A stretch of 16,340 nt of DNA from Streptomyces aureocirculatus (GCF_000720475.1 NZ_JOAP01000083.1:1-16340), one strand, 5' to 3'. Numbered from the stretch's first letter, positions 7,515 through 13,989 are shown. The notes: generated by a model not told the origin, from the sequence alone. Translations and numbers: made by a program.

Positions 7515-7613
7515 GTGCGCATCCGCCAGCCCGGGGAACCGCTCACCCCCGAGGGGAACTACCTGTGCGAGCGGCTCCAGGTCCAGCCCCGCCCGAACGC
7601 CGAGCTGCGGTAG
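7515..7613 (+). pseudogene. Short coding-like remnant after the peptide gene
   Basis: From the GTG at 7515 a 32-codon frame ends at TAG 7611-7613. The stretch EPLTPEGNYLCERLQ has almost only G or C at third positions, stronger than expected for spacer. No ribosome site is visible. It may be the end of a lost gene or, less likely, a very small protein. No family recognised. Confidence 0.3.
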
Positions 7614-7711
7614 ACCCACCCGTGACCTGCATCAAAACCGTGATCACCGGCTGACGTTACTGGCTGTACCGCTGTGCCGGTCCCCAAGCCCGGTCATCAC
7701 GTCGTTCCGTA

Positions 7712-7745
7712 CGAGGGGCTGAGCCGGCTGCGACGAAGCCCCTCG
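7712..7745. terminator. Bidirectional GC hairpin between convergent genes
   Basis: Perfect 9-bp inverted repeat CGAGGGGCT (7712-7720) / AGCCCCTCG (7737-7745) with a 16-nt loop that itself contains the palindrome AGCCGGCT. It lies between the + strand peptide genes and the - strand remnants that end at 7753, so it can terminate both. Confidence 0.7.
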
Positions 7746-7752
7746 CGGCGTC

Positions 7753-7890
7753 TCAGGCCTCCTCCATGACGCCATGCAAAGCCATGCACAGCCATGCAGT
7801 AGAAGGTCCGCCGTTGTCCTGCGGCACCCCGTTCTTCGTGGCGCAGTCTGCGGCCGAGATGGGGCCGGGGTCCGCCACGGCTGGCGTCGT
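7753..7890 (-). pseudogene. Possible tail of a second small secreted peptide, fused to MFS remnant
   Basis: Reading - strand from 7890: TTPAVADPGPISAADC, then NGVPQDNGG and a short end. The start aligns with the signal-peptide end and mature start of the 7291 peptide (TTAFAADPIPAQQC): TT, A, ADP, P and C line up. Its own signal sequence is missing; the frame continues upstream straight into MFS transporter sequence. The end is distorted by three copies of a 10-bp repeat. Relationship to the 7291 peptide is inferred by eye from few residues. Confidence 0.42.
7771..7800. repeat. Three 10-bp GCCATGCANN tandem copies
   Basis: GCCATGCAAA (7771-7780), GCCATGCACA (7781-7790) and GCCATGCAGT (7791-7800). 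The repeats fall inside the C-terminal part of the peptide-like remnant and would shift its frame if copies were gained or lost. Confidence 0.85.
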
Positions 7891-8245
7891 TCCCATGATG
7901 ACCGTGAGCAGGAGCGGCTCTCTGCGCAGGAAGGTGAAGCCCTCGCCGAACCGCCGCCAGTAGCCCGGTTCCGTCTCCCCGGTGTGCGAAGGGGCTTCCT
8001 CGGCGGCGTGCCCCATGCCGCGAGGCAGTGCGAGATGCCGCGAGGCAGTGCGAGTTTGATGATCACTGGCCCGAGGGCGAAGCAGCCTGCGTTTTCGGCG
8101 AGTCCGGTCAGGGGACCGAGCAGGGCGATCAGGGATCCACCGGCCGCCAGGCCGACGGTGGAGGCGAGTCGCTCGACCACGCCGGACAGTCCGGTGGCCC
8201 GTTCCAGCGGCGCTTGGCCCCGCTCGGCCCCCTCCGGGACCATCA
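7891..8245 (-). pseudogene. MFS transporter remnant, frameshifted
   Basis: - strand sequence reads ERGQAPLERATGLSGVVERL, STVGLAAGGSLIALLGPLTG, FALGPVIIKLALPRG, then in another frame MGHAAEEAPSH and GYWRRFGEGFTFLRREPLLL. This is the mid-part of a major facilitator efflux protein: a periplasmic/cytoplasmic loop, two hydrophobic helices and the central loop. The frame breaks exactly at a 20-bp tandem duplication (8015-8054); removing one copy restores a continuous ...LALPRGMGHAAEE... reading. Both the N-terminal and the C-terminal helices are absent. 8246-8407 may hold more debris, but nothing I can name. Confidence 0.75.
8015..8054. repeat. Exact 20-bp tandem duplication
   Basis: Two identical 20-bp copies, ATGCCGCGAGGCAGTGCGAG, at 8015-8034 and 8035-8054. 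The duplication adds a non-multiple of three and causes the frameshift in the MFS remnant. Confidence 0.95.
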
Positions 8246-8407
8246 CCTCCTTACAGCGCCCGCGTAAGGGCTGCGACGAGCGCAAGGCCCCGTGGCGTCG
8301 ACCTCGTACGGGGACAGATCGACACGCGAAATGCCTTCGTTCAGGTGGGGGTTGCCGGACTTCGTCGAGCTTCTTGAGCCTCCCATCGGCTGGGCCAAGA
8401 CGCGCGT

Positions 8408-9061
8408 TCATGCTGCTCCGCCGTCGAGCAGCCAGCTATAGCGCAGGCGTAGTGCTCGCTCGGTGCTGGCTGTCGCTGTGGCGAGGCCGAGCGCGGTGTT
8501 GCCCCACCACGGCAGGTCGATGGGCGAGGTGAAGGTCCCGGTGTAGTGGGCGATGCCCTCGGCCTTGGTGAGTTGTTCGGCGATCTGTGGGATGAGGAGG
8601 GCCAGAGTGGCGAGGAGCACGCCCAGGGAGAGGAGACCGAGCGTGCGGCTCAGGACGGGGTGCCCGCGTTCGAGGCGCGCGCGGCGTCCCTCAGCGGAGT
8701 GGGGGTCCGGGACGAGCTGGTGCTCGGCTCCCTCGGCGGTGACGTAGTGGCAGCGCTTGAGCCCGAAGGCGCTCATCCTCACCTCGATGGTGCCGCCCGG
8801 GACGGGGAAGGCGGCGGGAAGTTTGGACGTGGCGTGCTGCCGGCCGTCGCGGTACAGGTGGGCCTTGAGGTTGTCGGACCCGTGGTTCGACCAGTGCCTG
8901 ACGTCAACGGCGTAGACGGTGGGCCTGCCGTCCTCCTTCGTCAGCCGAAGGTGGAACAGCGCGCGGAAAGGCAACTGCCACCAGCGGAAACGGATCAGTG
9001 CTCGTCCGCCTCCGGGTTTGACCCGTTGCAGGGCGCGTCGCCGCCGCCACTCTTTCATCAT
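8408..9061 (-). CDS. Conserved actinomycete membrane protein, two TM segments
   Basis: A 217-residue protein with a basic N-terminus, a soluble domain of about 130 residues (VYAVDVRHWSNHGSDNLKAH, KLPAAFPVPGGTIEVRMSAF, GLKRCHYVTAEGAEHQLVPD), then a hydrophobic helix at ~139-161, a short loop with TGTFTSPIDLPWW, a second helix at ~183-199, and a conserved RALRLRYSWLLDGG tail. I recognise it as a conserved Streptomyces hypothetical family of unknown function. The start is ATG 9061, with GGGAG 7 nt upstream; an adjacent second ATG (9058) is possible. It is divergent from merR. The MerR-type site at 9171-9201 has its TTGACC end facing this gene, suggesting MerR control with a leader of about 100 nt. 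Confidence 0.8.
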   Translation of the reverse strand: MMKEWRRRRALQRVKPGGGRALIRFRWWQLPFRALFHLRLTKEDGRPTVYAVDVRHWSNHGSDNLKAHLYRDGRQHATSKLPAAFPVPGGTIEVRMSAFGLKRCHYVTAEGAEHQLVPDPHSAEGRRARLERGHPVLSRTLGLLSLGVLLATLALLIPQIAEQLTKAEGIAHYTGTFTSPIDLPWWGNTALGLATATASTERALRLRYSWLLDGGAA

Positions 9062-9170
9062 GCTTTCGCTCCCGTTACTCGCTCGGCCCAGCGGCCGCAG
9101 AAGAGAGCCTGTGGCGGGCGCTGCGCGGTGGTGAGCAACGCTTTGCCTCTCGTGGCCGTAGTCACCACCC

Positions 9171-9201
9171 ATCACACTCCGTGCCCCAAGGGCATGGTCA
9201 A
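9171..9201 (-). promoter_or_regulatory. MerR-type operator/promoter 1, facing the membrane-protein gene
   Basis: On the - strand: TTGACC (9201-9196), a 19-nt spacer carrying ATGCCC-TTG-GGGCAC, then TGTGAT (9176-9171). A 19-bp spacer with a centred dyad is the hallmark of MerR-family promoters. The 23-bp core matches the site downstream of merR at 19 of 23 positions. It may also autoregulate merR, whose start is 43 bp away. Confidence 0.7.
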
Positions 9202-9243
9202 ATGTGCCTTGCGAGACGGATCCCCCGAGGAAAGAGCCTGCCG

Positions 9244-9975
9244 GTGGCGTGGAGTACCAGTCAGCTAGCCGAACTCGCCGGCACGACACTGAAAACCGTT
9301 CGGCACTATCACAAGATCGGCCTGTTGGACGAGCCGGAACGAGCGGCCAACGGCTACAAGCGATACGGCGTAAACCACCTGGTCCGCCTGCTGCGCATCC
9401 GCAGATTGGTCGACCTCGGCGTGCATCTGTCGGACATCCCCTCGGTCGAGGCCGCCCACGGGAAGGGGGAGCTGATCCTGCGCGCCCTGGACGCGGAACT
9501 CGCGGCGAGTATCGAACGCCAGCAGCGGATGCGACGGGAATTGGCAGCGATCCTGGACAACCGGGCCTCGATCGACTTGCCCGCCTACTTCAAGGCCCTG
9601 GCCGACGATTTGCCGGAGGCGCAGCGATCCCTCCTGCTGGCGTATTCCAGCTTCCTCACCCCCGCGGCGATGTCCGCTCTCAAGGAGCAGCTCGCGGCAC
9701 CTCGCAGCGACGTCGGTGCACAGTTCGAGTCCCTCCCCCCGGACGCGCCCGATGACGTGCGGTGGCAGCTCGCCATGCGCCTCGCGCCCGAAGCCCGGAA
9801 CCAGCAGAAGGACCACCCGTTCCTGGGTGACCTGGAAGCGTCCTCCCGCCGGAAAGGGGCGATCACCCAGTCGGTTGTCGTGCAGGCGCTGGTCGAGTTC
9901 TACAACGAGGCTCAGCTCGACGTCCTGCGACGCGTGCACGAACTGCTTTCGCAGGACGACGCCGCCGGGGAATGA
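9244..9975 (+). CDS. MerR family transcriptional regulator
   Basis: Activator/repressor that twists over-long promoter spacers. The winged HTH is at residues 4-70 (STSQLAELAGTTLKTVRHYH, KIGLLDEPERAANGYKRYG, LVRLLRIRRLVDLGVHLSDI), followed by the dimerisation coiled coil at about 85-115 (LDAELAASIERQQRMRRELA) and a C-terminal helical domain of ~120 residues with no obvious metal-binding cysteines. This argues for an organic ligand or peptide effector, as in TipA/BmrR-like members. The GTG at 9244 was chosen because GAGGAAAG (9227-9234) lies 9 nt upstream and the HTH then starts at the normal distance; 243 aa. Two matching operators flank the gene, linking it to the membrane-protein gene and the peptidase gene. 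Confidence 0.92.
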   Translation: MAWSTSQLAELAGTTLKTVRHYHKIGLLDEPERAANGYKRYGVNHLVRLLRIRRLVDLGVHLSDIPSVEAAHGKGELILRALDAELAASIERQQRMRRELAAILDNRASIDLPAYFKALADDLPEAQRSLLLAYSSFLTPAAMSALKEQLAAPRSDVGAQFESLPPDAPDDVRWQLAMRLAPEARNQQKDHPFLGDLEASSRRKGAITQSVVVQALVEFYNEAQLDVLRRVHELLSQDDAAGE

Positions 9976-9982
9976 GCGCCGC

Positions 9983-10013
9983 TTGACCATGCCCCGAGGG
10001 CATGGTTCGCAAT
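9983..10013 (+). promoter_or_regulatory. MerR-type operator/promoter 2, facing the peptidase gene
   Basis: TTGACC (9983-9988), then a 19-nt spacer containing the perfect dyad CCATGCCC-CGA-GGGCATGG (9987-10005), then CGCAAT (10008-10013) as a weak -10. It matches operator 1 at 19 of 23 positions, including the TTGA flank. Its position 56-86 bp before the peptidase start favours it as that gene's promoter rather than a merR terminator. Confidence 0.7.
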
Positions 10014-10068
10014 GGAGGCAGTCAGCGTGACCTGGCTGACCCGTGCGAGATCGAAGACCGGGAGATCC

Positions 10069-11631
10069 ATGCGTACACCCCGACGACTGCGGGCCGTAGC
10101 TGTCGCCGCCGTCGTGCCCCTGACGTTGCTCGCCGCCTGCGAGCCGGGAGCAGAGGCGAAGTCAGGCGGCGCCTCCGCTGGTGCGCTCGACCGGTTCTAC
10201 GACCAGAAGCCGGCGTTCGAAGCCTGCGAGCCGCCGCCGGCGCCCGGCGCAGCGGGACCGAAGAAGCCCTGGCCCGGGGCCAGGTTCGAGTGCGCTCGCC
10301 CGAAAGTCCCGCTGAACTATGAAGAGCCCGACGGCAAGACGGCCCAGATAGCCGTGTTCCGTGTCGCCGCCCGGGGCGGGAAGCCGGCCGGTTCGCTGGT
10401 GCTGAATCCGGGCGGGCCCGGCTTCCCGGGGACCGGTTTCGCGCCGCAGGCGGCCGCGGCCTGGGCGTCGAGCCCGATCACGGAGTCGTTCGATCTCGTC
10501 GGGTTCGATCCGCGCGGGGTCGGGAAGTCGACGCCGACGCTCGACTGCTACACCGACGCCGAACGCGAGAACGACGCCATGATCGCGTCATCCGACTCCG
10601 GCGCGGACGACTGGAACGAGCAGGAGACGAAGCAGCTTCACCAGCAGTGTGCCGAGCGCTCCGGCGGGGCGGACACGCTTGCGCACGTCGGCACCCGGGA
10701 TGTCGCACGGGACATGGATGTTCTGCGCGAGGTGCTCGGCGACGACAAGCTCACGTTCGCCGGCACGAGCTACGGCACCCGGCTGGGCGCGGTCTATGCC
10801 GAGATGTTCCCGGCGAAGGTGCGGGCACTCGTGCTCGACGCCGCGTTCGACCCCTTGAAGGGCAGCCGTGAACGACGCCTGGAGCAAGCGAGCGGCCTAC
10901 AGCGGTCGTTCGAACAGATGGCGGCCTTCTGCTCGGCCCAGGCCGACTGCCCGCTCGGCACCGATCCGAAGCGGGCCACCGAGGTCTTCCAGCAGCTTGC
11001 CCAGCCACTGGTCGACATGCCGATCCCGGCCGGCAAGGGGCGCGAACTTACCTTCGTCAAGGCGGTCAGCGGTGTCACCGCCGGCCTGTACACCAAGTCG
11101 ACATGGCCGATGATCATCAAGGGGATCACCAGCCTGCGGGACGGTCGCGGAGACACGCTGATCGCCCTGCGGGACATCATTCACGAGCGGGCAGCAGACG
11201 GGACGTACTCGAACGCTCTCGAGGCCACCATCGGGATCAACTGCCTCGACGAGGAACGCAACAACCCGGCCGCGGAGACGGCGTTGAAACGCGACTTCAT
11301 CAAGGCGGCACCGTACGCGGACACCGGTCGGCCCGTCACCGAGGCCCGCAATGGCTGCGAGCACTGGCCAGTGCAACCCGCCCTCGGCCATCCGTACGCC
11401 ATCGGCATCAAGGGCCTTCCGGACACGCTGACGGTCTCCACCACCGGCGACCCGGTGACGCCGTACGAGGGCGGCGTCAGCCTCGCCAAGACTCTCGGCG
11501 GGAGTCTGCTGACTGTCGAGGGAAGCCAGCACGGCGCGGCCCTCGCCCGCAACTCATGCATCAACGACGCCCTCTCCGACTACCTCATCCACCTGAAAAC
11601 GCCCGGTGACGAGGCTCGCTGCAAGCTCTAG
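10069..11631 (+). CDS. Secreted alpha/beta-hydrolase, tripeptidyl-aminopeptidase-like lipoprotein
   Basis: Exported serine hydrolase of the Streptomyces SlpD/SlpE/Tap type (peptidase family S33-like), expected to trim short N-terminal peptides or related amides outside the membrane. It has 520 residues, the usual length. It carries a lipoprotein signal with lipobox LLAAC and lipidated Cys24, the oxyanion-region motif LNPGGPG (residues 112-118), GFDPRGVGKS (145-154), nucleophile elbow GTSYGT with Ser234, Asp461 in TTGDPVTP, and His488 in GSQHGA. ATG 10069 has GGGAG 4 nt upstream and gives a proper signal peptide. An in-frame GTG at 10027 (GGAGG upstream) and ATG at 10012 are alternatives but lie at the predicted transcription start. 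The stop codon TAG coincides with the end of a MITE. Confidence 0.92.
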   Translation: MRTPRRLRAVAVAAVVPLTLLAACEPGAEAKSGGASAGALDRFYDQKPAFEACEPPPAPGAAGPKKPWPGARFECARPKVPLNYEEPDGKTAQIAVFRVAARGGKPAGSLVLNPGGPGFPGTGFAPQAAAAWASSPITESFDLVGFDPRGVGKSTPTLDCYTDAERENDAMIASSDSGADDWNEQETKQLHQQCAERSGGADTLAHVGTRDVARDMDVLREVLGDDKLTFAGTSYGTRLGAVYAEMFPAKVRALVLDAAFDPLKGSRERRLEQASGLQRSFEQMAAFCSAQADCPLGTDPKRATEVFQQLAQPLVDMPIPAGKGRELTFVKAVSGVTAGLYTKSTWPMIIKGITSLRDGRGDTLIALRDIIHERAADGTYSNALEATIGINCLDEERNNPAAETALKRDFIKAAPYADTGRPVTEARNGCEHWPVQPALGHPYAIGIKGLPDTLTVSTTGDPVTPYEGGVSLAKTLGGSLLTVEGSQHGAALARNSCINDALSDYLIHLKTPGDEARCKL

Positions 11632-11844
11632 GGCCTGTCGTCGAACTCCCTCCGTCGCCCGGAGGGCGGCCCCGCGGCGTCAGGCGCGTGCCCTCGGCGT
11701 GCCGGGCGCAGGCCCTCGTACTGGACGTACTTGGGCCTGTGCCCGGCGCGGCGGAGGGGGTGCCTCCCTGCTCGAGCGAAGCCGAGAGCTTGGGGGAACG
11801 TGCATGGCGTCGCGTGGCAGGAGGGAGTTCGACGACAGGCCCTA
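11629..11844. mobile_element. MITE, ~212 bp, perfect terminal inverted repeats
   Basis: The ends are perfect inverted repeats of about 26 bp including flanks (11628-11653 and 11820-11845): left GGGCCTGTCGTCGAACTCCC, right its exact complement. It is flanked by TA on each side (11629-11630, 11843-11844; both within CTAG), consistent with a TA target duplication. It contains no transposase. The interior has further dyads (CAGGCCC...GGGCCTG near 11710-11740). The interior CTCGAGCGAAGCCGAGAGCTT (split here as CTCGAGCGAAG and CCGAGAGCTT) is a motif I remember as common in Streptomyces intergenic repeats. Confidence 0.85.
11648..11666 (+). terminator. Hairpin just after the peptidase stop
   Basis: CCCTCCG-TCGCC-CGGAGGG is a 7-bp stem starting 17 nt after the stop codon, supplied by the MITE. 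It is a plausible terminator for the peptidase transcript. Confidence 0.5.
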
Positions 11845-11967
11845 GTCGCCCGCCTGACTCCCCCGCATGTCCGAAGCCGACCGCATCAGGGTCCTCACAC
11901 TGGGCGACCAGCAGACGCCGAAGAGCGAGTGTCCTTTGTCGAGTCCGGTCAACGCAGGAGACCAGGC

Positions 11968-12408
11968 ATGGCCGCGCCCTACCGTAAGGGGGCTACCGCC
12001 GGGTCCGTTCGGCGTACGGGGCCGACCAACGCCTCGGTGCCCTCGGTGCCCTCAAGGAGCAGGTCGACGGGCGCGGCAGAACGAGCCCGACCTCTCTCCA
12101 GCCGCCCCATCGTCACCGACACCGCATCCGGCCAGGAGTGCGAGGTCGCGTCCTCAAGGAGGCCGGGGCCGTGGGCAATCGTGGCCATGGCAGGCCCCGG
12201 CACCGTAGAGCCGGCTCCGCGCGGGGCGGACAAGGGCACGCGGGCGGCGGCGGCCGCCGAACTGCTCGGCATCGGTGCCGAGCGGACCGTCGCGGACGGG
12301 GGCATGCCCAACGACCCGCCGATCCGCGCCGGTTCGGGCCGCCGTACCCCCGGCATCCCGCTGGCGGCTCTCCGCCGTCCCACCGGAACCATCCGTAGCT
12401 TGGTCTAG
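11968..12408 (+). pseudogene. HAD (Cof-type) hydrolase remnant
   Basis: The ATG at 11968 has AGGAG 7 nt upstream and begins MAAPYRKGAT, like Cof-type HAD phosphatases (normally followed by DLDGTLL). Near the end it reads RGADKGTRAAAAAELLGIGAE (given here in parts: RGADKGT, AAAAAELLGIGAE) then RTVADGGMPNDPP, matching the GVTKxxALxxLxxxLGI and AFGDxxNDxxM motif III/IV region. The catalytic DxDGT motif is missing, GD of motif IV reads GG, and protein-like pieces of the middle (DQRLGALGALKEQVDG) fall in another frame. Internal deletion plus frameshift is the simplest reading. No activity is expected. Its stop codon lies inside the DasR-type site of the next gene. Confidence 0.6.
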
Positions 12409-12413
12409 ACCAA
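12400..12413. promoter_or_regulatory. DasR-type operator (dre), perfect palindrome
   Basis: TTGGTCTAGACCAA is a perfect 14-bp palindrome containing TGGTCTAGACCA, the core of the DasR-responsive element known from Streptomyces chitinase and N-acetylglucosamine genes. It lies 119 bp before the LPMO start, in the -35 region of the likely promoter, so DasR would repress until glucosamine phosphates accumulate (known mechanism; binding here inferred). Confidence 0.85.
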
Positions 12414-12431
12414 ACGGGGTACGCTTCTATC

Positions 12432-12506
12432 GTCACGCATGACGACCCCACCCTCATGCGTGACATGGCTTGTCATGCACACGCTTGCCCGTTTCGTGCG
12501 GGCAAG
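12432..12506 (+). promoter_or_regulatory. Structured 5' leader of the first LPMO
   Basis: Three stems can form. Stem A: GTCACGCATGA (12432-12442) with TCATGCGTGAC (12454-12464), perfect 11 bp. Stem B: TGCGTGACA (12457-12465) with TGTCATGCA (12471-12479), 9 bp with one G-U. Stem C: CTTGCCCG (12484-12491) with CGGGCAAG (12499-12506), 8 bp. Stems A and B share 12457-12464 and exclude each other. Stem C ends 15 nt before the ribosome site. It could be a conditional leader, an mRNA stabiliser, or protein-binding dyads in DNA. Confidence 0.5.
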
Positions 12507-12531
12507 AACCCACCCCCACAGAGGAGTTGCC

Positions 12532-13047
12532 ATGAAGAGCAAGAAGATGCTGGCCGTCGCCATCGGGGCAGGGATTGCCCCGCTCCTGGCCGTGAGCCTG
12601 CCCGCTGGCAGCGCGAGCGCGCACGGCTACATATCCTCGCCGCCCAGCCGACAGGCCCAATACGCCTCCGGCGTCGTCTCGTGCGGCGCCATCAAGTACG
12701 AGCCGCAGAGCGTCGAGGGCCCCAAGGGCCTGACCAGTTGCAGCGGCGGCAACGCCGCGTTTGCCGAGCTCAACAATGACGGCAAGGGCTGGAAAGTCAC
12801 CCCGGTCAGCAGGACGACCAGCTTCAACTGGCGGCTGACCGCCCGACACGCCACCAGCACCTGGCAGTACTATGCGGGCGGCCGCAAGATCGCCGAGTTC
12901 AACGACGGCGGAGCGCGGCCCGGCGAGACCGTCACACACCAGGTGAACTTCGGCAGCCTCTCCGGCAAGCAGAAGGTGCTGGCCGTGTGGAACATCGCCG
13001 ACACCCCAAACGCCTTCTACGCCTGCGTGGACGTCAACGTGAGCTGA
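12532..13047 (+). CDS. AA10 lytic polysaccharide monooxygenase, chitin-binding
   Basis: Secreted copper enzyme that oxidatively cleaves crystalline chitin (CHB/AA10 type). It has 171 residues: signal peptide 1-30 ending SASA, then the obligatory N-terminal His31 (HGYISSPPSRQ) that forms the histidine brace with His106 (ARHATSTWQYY), and the axial Phe162 in NAFYACVDV. The block VEGPKGL is typical of Streptomyces chitin-active members. It is a single domain with no carbohydrate-binding module. ATG 12532 has GAGGAG 5 nt upstream. Cysteines are 51, 70 and 165; the Cys expected at position 44 is Tyr, leaving an odd number. Regulation: perfect DasR site and structured leader upstream. Confidence 0.95.
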   Translation: MKSKKMLAVAIGAGIAPLLAVSLPAGSASAHGYISSPPSRQAQYASGVVSCGAIKYEPQSVEGPKGLTSCSGGNAAFAELNNDGKGWKVTPVSRTTSFNWRLTARHATSTWQYYAGGRKIAEFNDGGARPGETVTHQVNFGSLSGKQKVLAVWNIADTPNAFYACVDVNVS

Positions 13048-13095
13048 TCCGCCACCGCACCACCGCACCACAGCGCACGACCCGGCTCCGCCGGC

Positions 13096-13128
13096 GCCCG
13101 GAGCGGGCGAGCACCGTCCGCTCCGGGC
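13096..13128 (+). terminator. Strong hairpin terminator after the first LPMO
   Basis: Perfect 11-bp stem GCCCGGAGCGG (13096-13106) / CCGCTCCGGGC (13118-13128) with an 11-nt loop, 48 nt after the stop. It separates the LPMO from the RTX-like gene 30 bp further on. Confidence 0.75.
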
Positions 13129-13158
13129 AACCCCGGCCCCCCACCGAGATGAGGTCCC

Positions 13159-13932
13159 ATGAACGGCCACCGAATCACCGCCCGCGCAGCCGCCGTGGCC
13201 CTGCTCGCCACTGGTCTCGCCGCCTCCCCTGCCCTCGCGGCTCCCGCCGCCTCCGGGGGCAAGGCCCGCGTCGGCGCCGACTGGGCGAAGCAGTCCATCA
13301 CCTTCACCGCAGCCCCGGGGCAGGTCAACGACCTCCACGTCGTCCCGATGGATCAGGGCGACGGGGTCCGGCGCATCGGCTTTCGTGACGCGGTCCCGCT
13401 TCAGCCGGGCGACCACTGCTCGTACCTGGAACCGGGCGTCGAGACGTACGTCGTCTGCGAACTGCCCACCGACAGCGTCCGACCGGACCGGATCGACGTC
13501 TTCCTCGGCGACGGCGACGACGAGATCGCCACGAGCGACCCCGGGGTCGCCACCGTCAGTGGCGGGCCCGGTGGCGACACCCTGCACGCCCACACCGCCC
13601 ACACGGTCCGGGGCGACGAGGGTGACGACATGGTCATGGGGCGCGTCGTCCTGGACGGCGGCGACGGCATGGACCACCTGATGGGCGACGACGGCGACCA
13701 ACGGATGTGGGGCAGCCGGGGCGACGACATGATCGAGGGGTACGGCGGCAGGGACCTCGTGTACGCGGGCTCCGGCGACGACCACGTCATGGGCGGCGTC
13801 GGCGATGACAGCCTTCTCGGCGGCTCCGGCGACGACATGCTGCACGGCGAGGACGGCAACGACCTGATCTTCGGCGGCTCCGGGAAGGACACCGTCCAGG
13901 GCGGCCCGGGCCGCAACATCGTCCTGCCGTAG
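13159..13932 (+). CDS. Secreted RTX-like (hemolysin-type) calcium-binding protein
   Basis: A 257-residue exported protein. Signal peptide is residues 1-27 (ending SPALA), then a ~85-residue beta-type N-terminal part with two cysteines (87, 100), then about eleven GD-rich nonapeptide-like repeats from ~117 to 250 (GDGDDEIA, GDEGDDMVMG, GGDGMDHLMG, GSRGDDMIEG, GSGDDHVMGG, VGDDSLLGG, GSGDDMLHG, EDGNDLIFGG, GSGKDTVQGG). Such GGxGxDxLx repeats fold as a calcium-stabilised parallel beta roll. No enzymatic domain is visible, so it is likely structural, adhesive or matrix-forming on the cell surface or in the medium. Start ATG 13159 has GAGG 4 nt upstream. It sits between two LPMO genes; a strong terminator precedes it, so it probably has its own promoter or depends on read-through. 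Confidence 0.88.
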   Translation: MNGHRITARAAAVALLATGLAASPALAAPAASGGKARVGADWAKQSITFTAAPGQVNDLHVVPMDQGDGVRRIGFRDAVPLQPGDHCSYLEPGVETYVVCELPTDSVRPDRIDVFLGDGDDEIATSDPGVATVSGGPGGDTLHAHTAHTVRGDEGDDMVMGRVVLDGGDGMDHLMGDDGDQRMWGSRGDDMIEGYGGRDLVYAGSGDDHVMGGVGDDSLLGGSGDDMLHGEDGNDLIFGGSGKDTVQGGPGRNIVLP

Positions 13933-13977
13933 GCCAGGCCCAGGCCTCCCGCCCCGCCCGCCGCCTACCCCGCCTAA

Positions 13978-13989
13978 CGGTCTGGACCT
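13978..13989. promoter_or_regulatory. Weak DasR-like site
   Basis: CGGTCTGGACCT keeps the palindromic GGTCT-GACC arms with one central substitution (9 of 12 matches to TGGTCTAGACCA). It lies ~380 bp before the second LPMO and 46 bp after the RTX-like stop. It may be chance. Confidence 0.35.

Noticed and set aside
8246..8407. Possible small gene between the MFS remnant and the membrane protein
   Set aside because: A phrase such as NPHLNEGISRVDLSPYEVD can be read on the - strand, but it has no start or ribosome site and is too short to support.
9987..10005. CCATGCCC-CGA-GGGCATGG as a merR terminator
   Set aside because: The loop is only 3 nt, there is no U-tract, and the same motif with its TTGA flank recurs upstream of merR, which fits an operator better.
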